Origin: Pseudodesulfovibrio hydrargyri
GTDB taxonomy: Bacteria > Desulfobacterota > Desulfovibrionia > Desulfovibrionales > Desulfovibrionaceae
Reading direction: 5' to 3'
NCBI RefSeq assembly: GCF_001874525.1
Contig: NZ_LKAQ01000001.1
Coordinates: 186,001 to 250,000 of the forward strand
DNA length: 64,000 bases
This document shows, in pieces, positions 44,756 through 52,730 of this stretch (the stretch's first letter is position 1; each line of letters opens with the position of its first letter). A program made the position numbers and the translations under genes. The notes under the pieces are model-generated. The model was not told the DNA's origin and made no database searches. It saw only the letters and a program-made list of their open reading frames with translations.

Positions 44756-46483
44756 ATGTCAAGAATCCTGAGAATCAACTGTAGGACAAAGGAATATTCC
44801 TTTGAGGACGACGGCCCCTACGCCGGGCTCGGCGGACGGGCCCTGACCTCCCGGGTCATCAACAAGGAAGTCCCGGCCACCTGCCATCCCCTGTCCGGGG
44901 AGAACAAGCTGGTCATCGCCACCGGCCTCATGGGCGGCTCCACCGCCGCCAACTCCGGCCGTGTGTCCGTGGGCACCAAGTCCCCGCTGACCGGCGGCAT
45001 CAAGGAGTCGAACTCCGGCGGCCTGTTCGCCCACAAGATGCCCAAAATGGGCCTCAAGGCGATCATCCTCGAGGACAAGCCCGAGGAAGGCGCTCCCTTC
45101 TCCACCCTGTTCATCACCGAGGACAAGGTCGAATTTCGCGACGCCGCCGACATCACCGGCCTGGACACCTACCCCGGCCACGACAAGCTCCTGGCCCAGT
45201 ACGGCGACAAGCTCTGCGCGGCCATGATCGGCCCGGCCGGCGAGACCCTGCGCAAGACCGCCACCATCCAGTTCACCGACCCGTACAAGCGGCCCGCCCG
45301 TTCCGCCGGACGCGGCGGCACCGGCGCGGTCCTGGGCTCCAAGAAGATCAAGGCCATCGTCCTCGACCCCGAGGTCAACATCAAGGTCTCGGCCGCCAAC
45401 GCGGACGCCTTCAAGGAAGCCCGCTCCACCTGGGTCTCCATCCTCAAGGGCCATCCGGTCACGTCCCAGGGACTGCCCGGCTTCGGCACCTCCGTGTTGG
45501 TCAACATCATCAATGAAGCGGGCGCACTGCCCACCAAGAACTTCCGCTACGGCCAGTGCGATCACGCCGCCGAAATCTCCGGCGAGAAGATCGCCGACGT
45601 CATCAAGGAGCGCGGCGGCAAGACCACCGAGGGCTGCCACACCGGCTGCATCATCCAGTGCTCCCAGCAGTACAACGACGCGGACGGCAACTACGTGACC
45701 TCCGGCTTCGAGTACGAGACCGTCTGGGCCTTGGGCGCCAACGCCCTGATCAAGGACATTGACGACATCGCCCGGATCGACCGCATCTGCGACGAAAAGG
45801 GCATGGACACCATCGAGATCGGCAACACCGTCGCCGTGGCCATGGACGGCGGCATCATCCCCTGGGGTGACGGCAAGGCCGCCATCGAACTGCTTGAGAA
45901 GATCGGCTCCGGCGATCCCCTGGCCATGATCATCGGCAACGGCGTGGACTTCGCCGGCGGCGCGTTCGGCGTGGACCGCCTGCCCACGGTCAAGGGCCAG
46001 TCCATGCCCGCCTACGACCCGCGCGCGGTCAAGGGCGTGGGCGTGACCTACGCCACCACCGCCATGGGCGCGGACCACACCGCCGGGTACGGCGTCACCG
46101 CCAACGTCCTGGGCGTGGGCGGTTCCGTCGACGGTCACAAGAAGGAAGGCAACGTCGAACTGTCCAAGAACCTCCAGGTGGCCACCGCGGCCATCGACTC
46201 CATGGGCTTCTGCCTGTTCGTGGCCTTCGCGGTCCTGGATTCCGACAACGGCGTCCAGACCATGGCCGACCTGGTCCAGTCCTGGACCGGCAACGACTTC
46301 TCCGTGGACGACCTGGTCGCCCTGGGCGCGGGTGCCATGCAGGACGAACAGGACTTCAACGAGCGCGCGGGATTCTCCAAGGTCGACGACCAGCTGCCCC
46401 GCTTCTTCGAGACCGATCCCCTGCCGCCCCACAACGTCACCTGGGACTACACCGTGGAAGAACTCCAGGGCGCCAAGGCCTAG
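44756..46483 (+). CDS. aor: Tungsten-type aldehyde:ferredoxin oxidoreductase
   Basis: The 575-residue enzyme belongs to the AOR family, which oxidises aldehydes to acids with a bis-pterin tungsten (or Mo) cofactor and passes electrons to ferredoxin. The N-domain (YAGLGGRALTSRV, SNSGG) and pterin-binding regions are present. Candidate Fe-S ligands are Cys294, Cys298, Cys302 and Cys486; the first spacing is C-x3-C rather than the C-x2-C of Pyrococcus AOR. The frame is open for 1.3 kb upstream, but ATG 44756 has GAGGGTG six bases before it and matches the family start. moaD and tungstate uptake genes follow. Confidence 0.9.
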   Translation: MSRILRINCRTKEYSFEDDGPYAGLGGRALTSRVINKEVPATCHPLSGENKLVIATGLMGGSTAANSGRVSVGTKSPLTGGIKESNSGGLFAHKMPKMGLKAIILEDKPEEGAPFSTLFITEDKVEFRDAADITGLDTYPGHDKLLAQYGDKLCAAMIGPAGETLRKTATIQFTDPYKRPARSAGRGGTGAVLGSKKIKAIVLDPEVNIKVSAANADAFKEARSTWVSILKGHPVTSQGLPGFGTSVLVNIINEAGALPTKNFRYGQCDHAAEISGEKIADVIKERGGKTTEGCHTGCIIQCSQQYNDADGNYVTSGFEYETVWALGANALIKDIDDIARIDRICDEKGMDTIEIGNTVAVAMDGGIIPWGDGKAAIELLEKIGSGDPLAMIIGNGVDFAGGAFGVDRLPTVKGQSMPAYDPRAVKGVGVTYATTAMGADHTAGYGVTANVLGVGGSVDGHKKEGNVELSKNLQVATAAIDSMGFCLFVAFAVLDSDNGVQTMADLVQSWTGNDFSVDDLVALGAGAMQDEQDFNERAGFSKVDDQLPRFFETDPLPPHNVTWDYTVEELQGAKA

Positions 46484-46506
46484 GCCTCGCATCGAAACAA
46501 CGACAA

Positions 46507-46535
46507 GGGCCGGGGTTTTTCCCCGGCCCCTTTTT
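46507..46535 (+). terminator. Terminator after aor
   Basis: GGGCCGGGG and CCCCGGCCC form a perfect nine-base stem around five Ts, followed by TTTTT. The gene for a MoaD-like protein starts 40 bases later, so downstream genes may need read-through or their own promoter. Confidence 0.85.
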
Positions 46536-46575
46536 GTGGTTGACCCCCGCACCCCAAACCTCCTAGGTTCGTCAT

Positions 46576-46803
46576 ATGGGAATTGAACTCAAATGCTTCG
46601 CCACCCTGCGGGACCACCTGCCGGAGAACAGCGACGACTACCCCGTGGAGCCGGGCGAGACCGTCCGCTCCCTGGTGAACAGGCTCGGCATCCCGGAAGA
46701 GGAAGTGACCATCGTGTTCATCAACGCCCTGCGCTCCGACCTGGACAGCGAGATCAGGGACGGCGACCGCGTGGGGCTGTTTCCCCCGGTGGGCGGAGGC
46801 TAG
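46576..46803 (+). CDS. moaD: MoaD/ThiS-like sulfur-carrier protein
   Basis: The 75-residue beta-grasp protein ends in the Gly-Gly needed for adenylation and thiocarboxylation (PPVGGG). It would carry the dithiolene sulfur for pterin cofactor synthesis. It is followed after four bases by an E1-like gene, its likely activating enzyme, and sits next to aor, suggesting that it serves the tungsten cofactor; a general MoaD function is equally possible. Confidence 0.88.
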   Translation: MGIELKCFATLRDHLPENSDDYPVEPGETVRSLVNRLGIPEEEVTIVFINALRSDLDSEIRDGDRVGLFPPVGGG

Positions 46804-46807
46804 CCGC

Positions 46808-47644
46808 TTGAGCGCCTCCCTTGAGGACTCCATCCGAGGTCTCGCGCAGTCCCGCGCCCTGCCCTGGGGCGGCACCGGGCCGGTCCTGGACGTCCTGGAT
46901 GTGGCCGCACTGGCCGAAAAGCACGGCCTGCCGGGCCACGAAATCGAGGCCCTGGCGCTCAACCAGGACGTCACGCCCGCCCGCTACCTGCGCAACCGCC
47001 GGTCCGTCAGCCGCGAGGACCAGATCCGCCTGCTCAGGGCCAGCGTCGCCCTGGTGGGGCTCGGCGGCCTGGGCGGCTCCCTGCTGGAGCAGTTCCTGCG
47101 TCTGGGCATCGGCCGCGTACGCGCGGCGGACGGCGACCTTTTCGAGGCTTCGAACCTGAACCGTCAGGCGTTGTCCACCCTGGACGGGCTGGGCCGGGAA
47201 AAGACCCGCGCGGCCCGGCTGCGGGCCGAGGCGGTCAACCCCTCGACCACCCTGGAGACGCGCTCCGAATTTCTCACCACCGAGGCCCTGCCCGGTTTTC
47301 TCGACAGCTGCGCGCTGGCCGTGGACGCCCTGGGCGGCCTGGACATGCGCGGACACCTGCAACGGGCCGCGTCCCGGGCGGGCATCCCCCTGGTGACCGG
47401 GGCCTTGGCCGGTTGGAGCGGGTACGTCGCGGTGGTCATGCCTGGGCAACTCGGCCCGGCCGACCTCATGGGCACGAACAACGGCGGCGAGGAGAAGCTC
47501 GGCTGTCCGGCCCCGGCCGTGAACCTGGTGGCCTCGCTCATGGCCTCGGAGGTGGTCAACGTCCTGACCGGCGCGCCGACCCTGGCCGGACGTATGCTGC
47601 TCGTGGACCTTCGTTCGCACACATTCGAGACCGTTTCGCTCTGA
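46808..47644 (+). CDS. E1-like adenylyltransferase (MoeB/ThiF/HesA family)
   Basis: The 278-residue protein has the nucleotide-binding GLGGLGGSL motif, the R/N adenylation residues (NLNRQAL) and a long N-terminal extension before the fold (about residues 1-75). TTG 46808 is the start: GGAGG lies nine to ten bases upstream inside the moaD end. It probably adenylates the C-terminal Gly of the adjacent MoaD. The CxxC zinc pairs typical of MoeB are not visible, so it is closer to the reduced HesA-like forms. Confidence 0.85.
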   Translation: MSASLEDSIRGLAQSRALPWGGTGPVLDVLDVAALAEKHGLPGHEIEALALNQDVTPARYLRNRRSVSREDQIRLLRASVALVGLGGLGGSLLEQFLRLGIGRVRAADGDLFEASNLNRQALSTLDGLGREKTRAARLRAEAVNPSTTLETRSEFLTTEALPGFLDSCALAVDALGGLDMRGHLQRAASRAGIPLVTGALAGWSGYVAVVMPGQLGPADLMGTNNGGEEKLGCPAPAVNLVASLMASEVVNVLTGAPTLAGRMLLVDLRSHTFETVSL

Positions 47645-47677
47645 TTTGGTGCCAAGCTCTGCCCTATTATGTTTTCA

Positions 47678-47706
47678 TTGACGTAATTCGAAAAATTCGT
47701 CTATTT
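47678..47706 (+). promoter_or_regulatory. Candidate promoter and operator before the tungstate cluster
   Basis: TTGACG (47678-47683) with TATTTT at 47702-47707 makes a possible promoter. The spacer holds the imperfect inverted repeat GACGTAATTCG / AAATTCGTC. A second inverted repeat, TTCACTTG (47709-47716) with CAAGTGAA (47748-47755), lies in the leader. Either could be a site for the ModE-like regulator encoded next. Confidence 0.4.
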
Positions 47707-47769
47707 TCTTCACTTGGTAGAATATCCATCGCATCTGTTTCTTTAGACAAGTGAACTCTGAGGTACCCC

Positions 47770-48156
47770 ATGGAGCGAAACCCCGAAACCATACTGAGGC
47801 TGCGCGTCTGGCTTGAACAAGAGGATCAAACCTACATCGGCATCGGCAGCACCCTGCTGCTGCAACAGGTGGAGAAACTGGGGTCCCTGCGCAAGGCGTC
47901 GGAAGCCTTGGGCATGTCCTACAGGCGGGCATGGGGAAAACTGAAGAACGCCGAGGAGCGCATCGGCAGGCCCCTGGTGGAGAAGACCAAGGGCAAGGGC
48001 CAGCGCTTCAACCTCTCGCCCTACGGCAAGGAGGTCATGGAGAGATTCCTGCACTTCTACCTGGACGTGGAGGAATACGCCACCAAACGCGCCTCGGAGC
48101 TGCTGGAAATGGACGTCAAGAAATCCGGCGAATTCTACCGGGACGACATGGAATAG
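47770..48156 (+). CDS. ModE-type winged-helix regulator without molybdate-binding domain
   Basis: The 128-residue protein has only the ModE N-terminal winged helix (SLRKASEALGMSYRRAWGKLKNAEERIG, followed by PLVEKTKG and a helical dimer segment). The TOBE/Mop oxyanion-binding domains of full ModE are absent, so it cannot sense molybdate or tungstate in the classical way. It lies directly upstream of tupA and is the probable local regulator; how it senses metal is unknown. Confidence 0.85.
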   Translation: MERNPETILRLRVWLEQEDQTYIGIGSTLLLQQVEKLGSLRKASEALGMSYRRAWGKLKNAEERIGRPLVEKTKGKGQRFNLSPYGKEVMERFLHFYLDVEEYATKRASELLEMDVKKSGEFYRDDME

Positions 48157-48210
48157 GCCCTCATCCTGTTTGAGGTCTGCGGATACAACTGTTCATCACT
48201 GGAGGTAAAA

Positions 48211-49035
48211 ATGAAACGTTTGCTTATCGCCGCCCTGTCCTGCCTTATCGCCATGGTCATGGCCCTGCCCGCGCTGGCCGGTCCGACCCTGATGATGGCC
48301 ACCACCACCAGCACCGCCAACACGGGCCTGCTGGACGAATTGATCGTGCCCAAATTCATGAAGGACACCGGCATCGAGATCAAATACGTGGCCGTGGGCA
48401 CCGGCAAGGCCCTCAAAATGGCCGAGAACTGCGACGTGGATGTGGTCCTGGTCCATGCCCCGGCAGCCGAAAAGGCTTACGTGGACAAAGGCGTGCTCAT
48501 TGACCGCAAGGAACTCATGTACAACGACTTCGTCATCATCGGCCCGGCCTCCGACCCGGCGGGCGTCAAGGGCATGGACGTGGCCCAGGCCCTGAAGACC
48601 ATCGCCGAGAAGCAGGCCGTGTTCGCCAGCCGTGGCGACAACTCCGGCACGCACAAGAAGGAGCTCTCCCTGTGGAAGGCCGCCGGCATGGCCGTGCCCG
48701 AGAAGGACGCCTGGTACATCCAGACCGGCCAGGGCATGCTCCCGACCATCAACATCGCCAACGAAAAGAACGGCTACACCATGACCGACCGCGGCACCTA
48801 CATCAAGTACGCGGACACCAAGGGCGGCAACCCGCCGTTGGTGGTCCTGGTAGAGGGCGACAAGGTCCTGTTCAACCAGTACAGCGCCCTGGCCGTGAAC
48901 ACCGCCAAGTGCAAGGACGCCCAGTACGACCTGGCCACCAAGTTCATCAACTGGATGGCCTCCCCGGACACCCAGAAGGCCATCGGCGACTTCAAGCTGC
49001 TCGGCAAGAAGCTGTTCATCCCCAACGCCCAATAA
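48211..49035 (+). CDS. tupA: Tungstate ABC transporter substrate-binding protein TupA
   Basis: The 274-residue periplasmic protein has a signal peptide (RLLIAALSCLIAMVMALPALA) and the TupA-type ligand loops TTTSTAN near the N-terminus and SRGDNSGTHKKE in the middle, which bind tungstate. This distinguishes it from ModA and WtpA. GGAGG precedes the ATG. It is followed by a hairpin and tupB. Confidence 0.92.
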   Translation: MKRLLIAALSCLIAMVMALPALAGPTLMMATTTSTANTGLLDELIVPKFMKDTGIEIKYVAVGTGKALKMAENCDVDVVLVHAPAAEKAYVDKGVLIDRKELMYNDFVIIGPASDPAGVKGMDVAQALKTIAEKQAVFASRGDNSGTHKKELSLWKAAGMAVPEKDAWYIQTGQGMLPTINIANEKNGYTMTDRGTYIKYADTKGGNPPLVVLVEGDKVLFNQYSALAVNTAKCKDAQYDLATKFINWMASPDTQKAIGDFKLLGKKLFIPNAQ

Positions 49036-49053
49036 GACCGCACGGTTGACTCG

Positions 49054-49089
49054 ACGGGGGAGGGAGGCGGCAACTCCCTCCCCCGTTTT
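49054..49089 (+). terminator. Hairpin between tupA and tupB
   Basis: ACGGGGGAGGGAG pairs with CTCCCTCCCCCGT around GCGGCAA, followed by TTTTC. Inside an operon this would act as a partial stop or 3' end protector, giving more tupA than tupBC message, as is common for binding-protein genes. Confidence 0.75.
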
Positions 49090-49102
49090 CGCGAGATGAC
49101 AC

Positions 49103-49798
49103 ATGGATTATCTGCTTGAAGGCTTTAGCCAGGGTTTCATGCTCCTCTTCTCGGGCGACCCCGAGGCCTATTCGGCCATCTGGGCCACGGTCTACGCCTC
49201 GACCCTGTCCATGATCTGCAGCATGGCCATCGGCGTTCCCCTGGGCTTTCTGCTCGGCTACAAGAAATTTCCCGGAAAGAAGGTCGTCCGCACCATAGTG
49301 GACACCCTGCTTTCCTTCCCCACCGTGGTCATCGGGCTGGTGGTCTACGCCTTTTTGACCCGCAACGGCCCGCTTGGCGGCACCGGCCTGCTCTTCACCA
49401 TCCCGGGCATGGCCATCGGCCAGACCCTGCTCGGCCTGCCGATCATCGTGGCCATGACCGCCAACGCCGTGGAGGGTCTGGACAAACGGCTGCCCATGAC
49501 CCTGATAACGCTGGGCGCCAACCCCGGCCAGATGATGTGGGCCACGGTCCTCGAGGCCCGCTACTCCATCATGCTCGCGGCCATGGCCGCCTATGGGCGC
49601 ATCGTCTCCGAGGTGGGCATCTCCATGATGGTCGGCGGCAACATCAAATGGCACACCCGGACCATCACCACGGCCATCGCGCTGGAAACCGGCAAGGGCG
49701 AATTCGCCGTGGGCATCGCGCTCGGCATGGTCCTCCTGACGGTGGCCCTGCTGGTCAACATCGGGGCCGCGGGCCTGAAGAAGCGGGCCGTACAATGA
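49103..49798 (+). CDS. tupB: Tungstate ABC transporter permease TupB
   Basis: The 231-residue permease has five to six membrane segments and the conserved EAA-loop of inner-membrane ABC permeases (ITLGANPGQMMWATVLEARYS). It forms the channel of the TupABC importer. It overlaps tupC by four bases (ATGA). Confidence 0.92.
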   Translation: MDYLLEGFSQGFMLLFSGDPEAYSAIWATVYASTLSMICSMAIGVPLGFLLGYKKFPGKKVVRTIVDTLLSFPTVVIGLVVYAFLTRNGPLGGTGLLFTIPGMAIGQTLLGLPIIVAMTANAVEGLDKRLPMTLITLGANPGQMMWATVLEARYSIMLAAMAAYGRIVSEVGISMMVGGNIKWHTRTITTAIALETGKGEFAVGIALGMVLLTVALLVNIGAAGLKKRAVQ

Positions 49799-50448
49799 GC
49801 ACGCCGCTGATCGCCCTCGACAACATCCGGCAGCGCTACTCGGACCGGACCGTCCTCGACATCGAGCACCTGGAGTTCGCGGAGGGGACCATCACCGGCC
49901 TGGCCGGACCCAACGGCTCGGGCAAGTCCACCCTGCTGCGCCTGCTCGCCTTCCTGGAGCCCCCGGCAAAGGGGACCGTCAGCTTTCTCGGCCGTCCCGC
50001 CTCGGCCAAATCGGCCGTGAACCGGCAGGTCACCCTGCTGGTCCAGGAGCCCTACCTGCTCAAACGCACGGTCTTCGCCAACGTGGCCTACGGCCTGCGC
50101 ATCCGCAGCAAGAACGACATCCCGGCCAAGGTCTTCCGCGCCCTGGAGGTCGTCGGCCTCGATCCCGCCGTCTTCGCCAAGCGGCAATGGTACGAGCTGT
50201 CCGGCGGCGAGGTCCAGCGCGTGGCCCTGGCGGCCCGGCTGGTGCTCAAGCCCAAGCTTTTGCTCATGGACGAGCCCACAGCCAGCCTGGACGCCAAGAG
50301 CGCCGAGCTGATCCATCAGGCCGCCCTGTCCGCCCGCGACGAATACGGCGCGGCCCTGGTCATCGCCAGCCACGACATGGGCTGGCTCGAAGCGGTCACG
50401 GACCACATCCATTACCTCGAAAACGGCCGCCTGGTGCGGACCGTCTAA
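49795..50448 (+). CDS. tupC: Tungstate ABC transporter ATPase TupC
   Basis: This 217-residue ABC ATPase has Walker A GPNGSGKST, signature LSGGEVQR and Walker B LLLMDEPTAS. It lacks the C-terminal Mop domain found in ModC, as usual for TupC. It begins in the last codons of tupB and is followed by the MobB-like gene after 16 bases. Confidence 0.92.
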   Translation: MSTPLIALDNIRQRYSDRTVLDIEHLEFAEGTITGLAGPNGSGKSTLLRLLAFLEPPAKGTVSFLGRPASAKSAVNRQVTLLVQEPYLLKRTVFANVAYGLRIRSKNDIPAKVFRALEVVGLDPAVFAKRQWYELSGGEVQRVALAARLVLKPKLLLMDEPTASLDAKSAELIHQAALSARDEYGAALVIASHDMGWLEAVTDHIHYLENGRLVRTV

Positions 50449-50464
50449 CCGTTCGGAGGACCCC

Positions 50465-51172
50465 ATGAAGGCTGTCTCCATCATCGGACCGAAAGATTCC
50501 GGCAAAACCACCCTGGGCGTGGAGCTCGCCCGCCATTTCAAGGAACGGGGACTGACCGTGTCCGCGGCCAAGTTCAGCCACCACGGCTTCGACTGGAGCG
50601 ACGCCGACACCACGGACTACGCCGCCGTGTGCGACACCGTGGCCGGGCTGGCCCCCAAGGAGACCTTCATCCACTGGACCGCCCACAAATTTCTGCCGGA
50701 CCTGCTGCCGCTGCTGACCAACGACGTGCTCATCGTCGAGGGCGGCAAGGAACTCGGCTTCTTGCCCCGCATCCTCTGTCTGCGAGGCGACCTGTCCGAC
50801 GGCATCGACTGGCTCCACCCGGAACTGGCCATCGCCAGCGTGGGCGAGACGTCCGTGGACGGCGTGCCGGTCGTCAACGACCTTCCGTCTCTGGCCGATC
50901 TGGTCCTCGAAAAGGGCTTCTTCCTGCCGGGCATGGACTGTGAGACCTGCGGCCGCCCGGACTGCCGCACCCTGGCCTCGGAGATCGTGGCCGGAAAGAC
51001 CACTCCCCGGGCCTGCCTGGCCATGCACAACTCCATCCAGGTGGACATCGACGGCGCGGCGGTCGGCATGAAACCGTTCGTCGAGGACATCATCTCCGCC
51101 TCCATCCGCGAGATGATCCGCACCCTCAAGGGGTACGCACCGGGCAAGGCGACCATCAGGCTGGACGTCTAG
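50465..51172 (+). CDS. MobB-like P-loop protein with a four-cysteine Fe-S module
   Basis: The N-terminal half has the MobB P loop GPKDSGKTT (about residues 8-16) and IVEGGKELGF, as in proteins that help attach GMP to the molybdenum cofactor. Cys159, Cys162, Cys167 and Cys184 have spacing C-x2-C-x4-C-x16-C, the same as the Fe-S domain of RnfB in this window (PF04060 type). At 235 residues it is longer than plain MobB. Its place directly after tupC suggests a role in tungsten cofactor maturation. trmL starts three bases after it. Confidence 0.8.
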   Translation: MKAVSIIGPKDSGKTTLGVELARHFKERGLTVSAAKFSHHGFDWSDADTTDYAAVCDTVAGLAPKETFIHWTAHKFLPDLLPLLTNDVLIVEGGKELGFLPRILCLRGDLSDGIDWLHPELAIASVGETSVDGVPVVNDLPSLADLVLEKGFFLPGMDCETCGRPDCRTLASEIVAGKTTPRACLAMHNSIQVDIDGAAVGMKPFVEDIISASIREMIRTLKGYAPGKATIRLDV

Positions 51173-51175
51173 CCC

Positions 51176-51637
51176 ATGCGCATCGTCCTCTTCGAGCCGG
51201 AGATTCCGCCCAACACCGGCAACATCGCCCGGCTGTGCGCGGCCACCAGGACCCCGCTGCATCTCATCGAGCCGCTCGGGTTTACCATCGACGACAAGCA
51301 CCTCAAGCGCGCCGGACTGGACTACTGGCCGCATGTGAACGTGACCGTGCACCCGAACTTCGGCCAGTTCCTGGAAACCGTGGCCCCGCCGCGCCTGGTC
51401 ATGGCCACCACCAAGGGGAGCGCGTCCCACCACCGCTTCGCGTTTATGCCCGACGACGCCATCGTGCTGGGCCCGGAGACGCGCGGCCTGCCCATGGAGC
51501 TCATGGAGGGGCACCCCAAGGTGCGCATCCCCATCTGGGGCGAGGTGCGCAGCCTGAACCTGTCCACGGCCACGGGCATCCTGCTCTACGAGGCCCTGCG
51601 CCAGACAGACGGCATCGTGGACGACGTCCCGGCTTGA
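51176..51637 (+). CDS. trmL: tRNA (cytidine/uridine-34) 2'-O-methyltransferase TrmL
   Basis: This 153-residue SPOUT methyltransferase has the typical IPPNTGNIARLCAA start and the trefoil-knot motifs LGPETRGLP and IPIWGEVRSLNLSTA. It methylates the wobble base ribose of leucine tRNAs. It is three bases after the MobB-like gene and probably cotranscribed with it by chance of position. Confidence 0.93.
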   Translation: MRIVLFEPEIPPNTGNIARLCAATRTPLHLIEPLGFTIDDKHLKRAGLDYWPHVNVTVHPNFGQFLETVAPPRLVMATTKGSASHHRFAFMPDDAIVLGPETRGLPMELMEGHPKVRIPIWGEVRSLNLSTATGILLYEALRQTDGIVDDVPA

Positions 51638-51713
51638 GTTTTCGCCGCCCCGGCGGTAGGATTCGACGGCCCAACAAATTCCGAACCCTTTCACCAGAGA
51701 ACGCGTACATTCC

Positions 51714-52730
51714 ATGAAACTTCTCGTCACCGGCGGCTGCGGCTTCATCGGCACCAACTTCATCCGGCTCATGCTCGCCTCGCATCCGGACTGGTCCATC
51801 CTCAACCTGGACAAGCTGACCTATGCGGGCAACCGGCTGAACCTCCTGGACCTGGAGGAGAACGAGCCGCGCTACGAATTCGTCCGGGGCGACATCTGCA
51901 ACCGGGAGTTGGTCATGGACCTGCTGGGCGGCAAAAGGATCGACGCGGTGGTCAACTTCGCGGCCGAGTCCCACGTGGACCGGTCCATCAACGACCCGTC
52001 GCCGTTCGTGGCCACCAACGTGGCCGGTGCCCAGAACCTCATGGAGTGCGCCCGTCAGTGCGGCACGGGACGGTTCGTCCACGTATCCACGGACGAGGTC
52101 TACGGCACCCTCGGACCGTCCGGCAAATTCACCGAGACCACGCCGCTGGCCCCCAACAGCCCGTACTCGGCCAGCAAGGCGGGCGCGGACCTCATGGCCC
52201 GGGCCTATTTCGAGACCTACCGCTTCCCGGTGCTGATCACCCGCTGCTCCAACAACTACGGGCCGTATCAGTTCCCGGAAAAGCTCATTCCGCTCATGTA
52301 CCTGAACGCCAAGGCGGACAAGGGGCTTCCGGTCTACGGCGACGGGCTCAACGTGCGCGACTGGATCTACGTGGACGACCACTGCCGGGGCGTGGAACTG
52401 ACCCTGACCAAGGGACGCGAGGGCCAAGCGTACAACTTCGGCGGCAATGCCGAGGAGACCAACATTTCCGTGGTCAGGACCCTGCTGTCCATCGTGGGCA
52501 AGCCGGAGTCCCTGATCACCCATGTCACGGACCGCCCAGGCCACGACAAGCGGTACGCCATGGACTTCTCCCTGGCGGCGGAGGAGCTGGGCTTCGCCCC
52601 GACCCTGCCCTTTGACCAGGGGCTGGCTCAGACCATCGCCTGGTATGAGGCCAATACCACCTGGCTGGAACAGGTCCAGAGCGGCGAATACCGGACGTTC
52701 ATGGACTCCTGGTACGGGGAGCGCGCCTGA
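51714..52730 (+). CDS. rfbB: dTDP-glucose 4,6-dehydratase
   Basis: The 338-residue SDR-fold enzyme makes dTDP-4-keto-6-deoxyglucose. It has the NAD motif GGCGFIGTNF, the catalytic STDEVYG and the YxxxK pair YSASK. rfbD overlaps its stop by one base. rfbA and rfbC are not in the window. Together they supply dTDP-rhamnose or related sugars for surface glycans. Confidence 0.95.
   Translation: MKLLVTGGCGFIGTNFIRLMLASHPDWSILNLDKLTYAGNRLNLLDLEENEPRYEFVRGDICNRELVMDLLGGKRIDAVVNFAAESHVDRSINDPSPFVATNVAGAQNLMECARQCGTGRFVHVSTDEVYGTLGPSGKFTETTPLAPNSPYSASKAGADLMARAYFETYRFPVLITRCSNNYGPYQFPEKLIPLMYLNAKADKGLPVYGDGLNVRDWIYVDDHCRGVELTLTKGREGQAYNFGGNAEETNISVVRTLLSIVGKPESLITHVTDRPGHDKRYAMDFSLAAEELGFAPTLPFDQGLAQTIAWYEANTTWLEQVQSGEYRTFMDSWYGERA

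Noticed and set aside
44676..44770. Leader ORF starting at the ATG next to AGGAGG before aor
   Set aside because: The ribosome site is only one base from that ATG, too close for efficient use, and the peptide has no features.
47770..48156. Calling the regulator TunR
   Set aside because: TunR proteins are described as having a recombinase-like DNA-binding domain with a ModE-type sensing domain; this protein has only a ModE winged helix.
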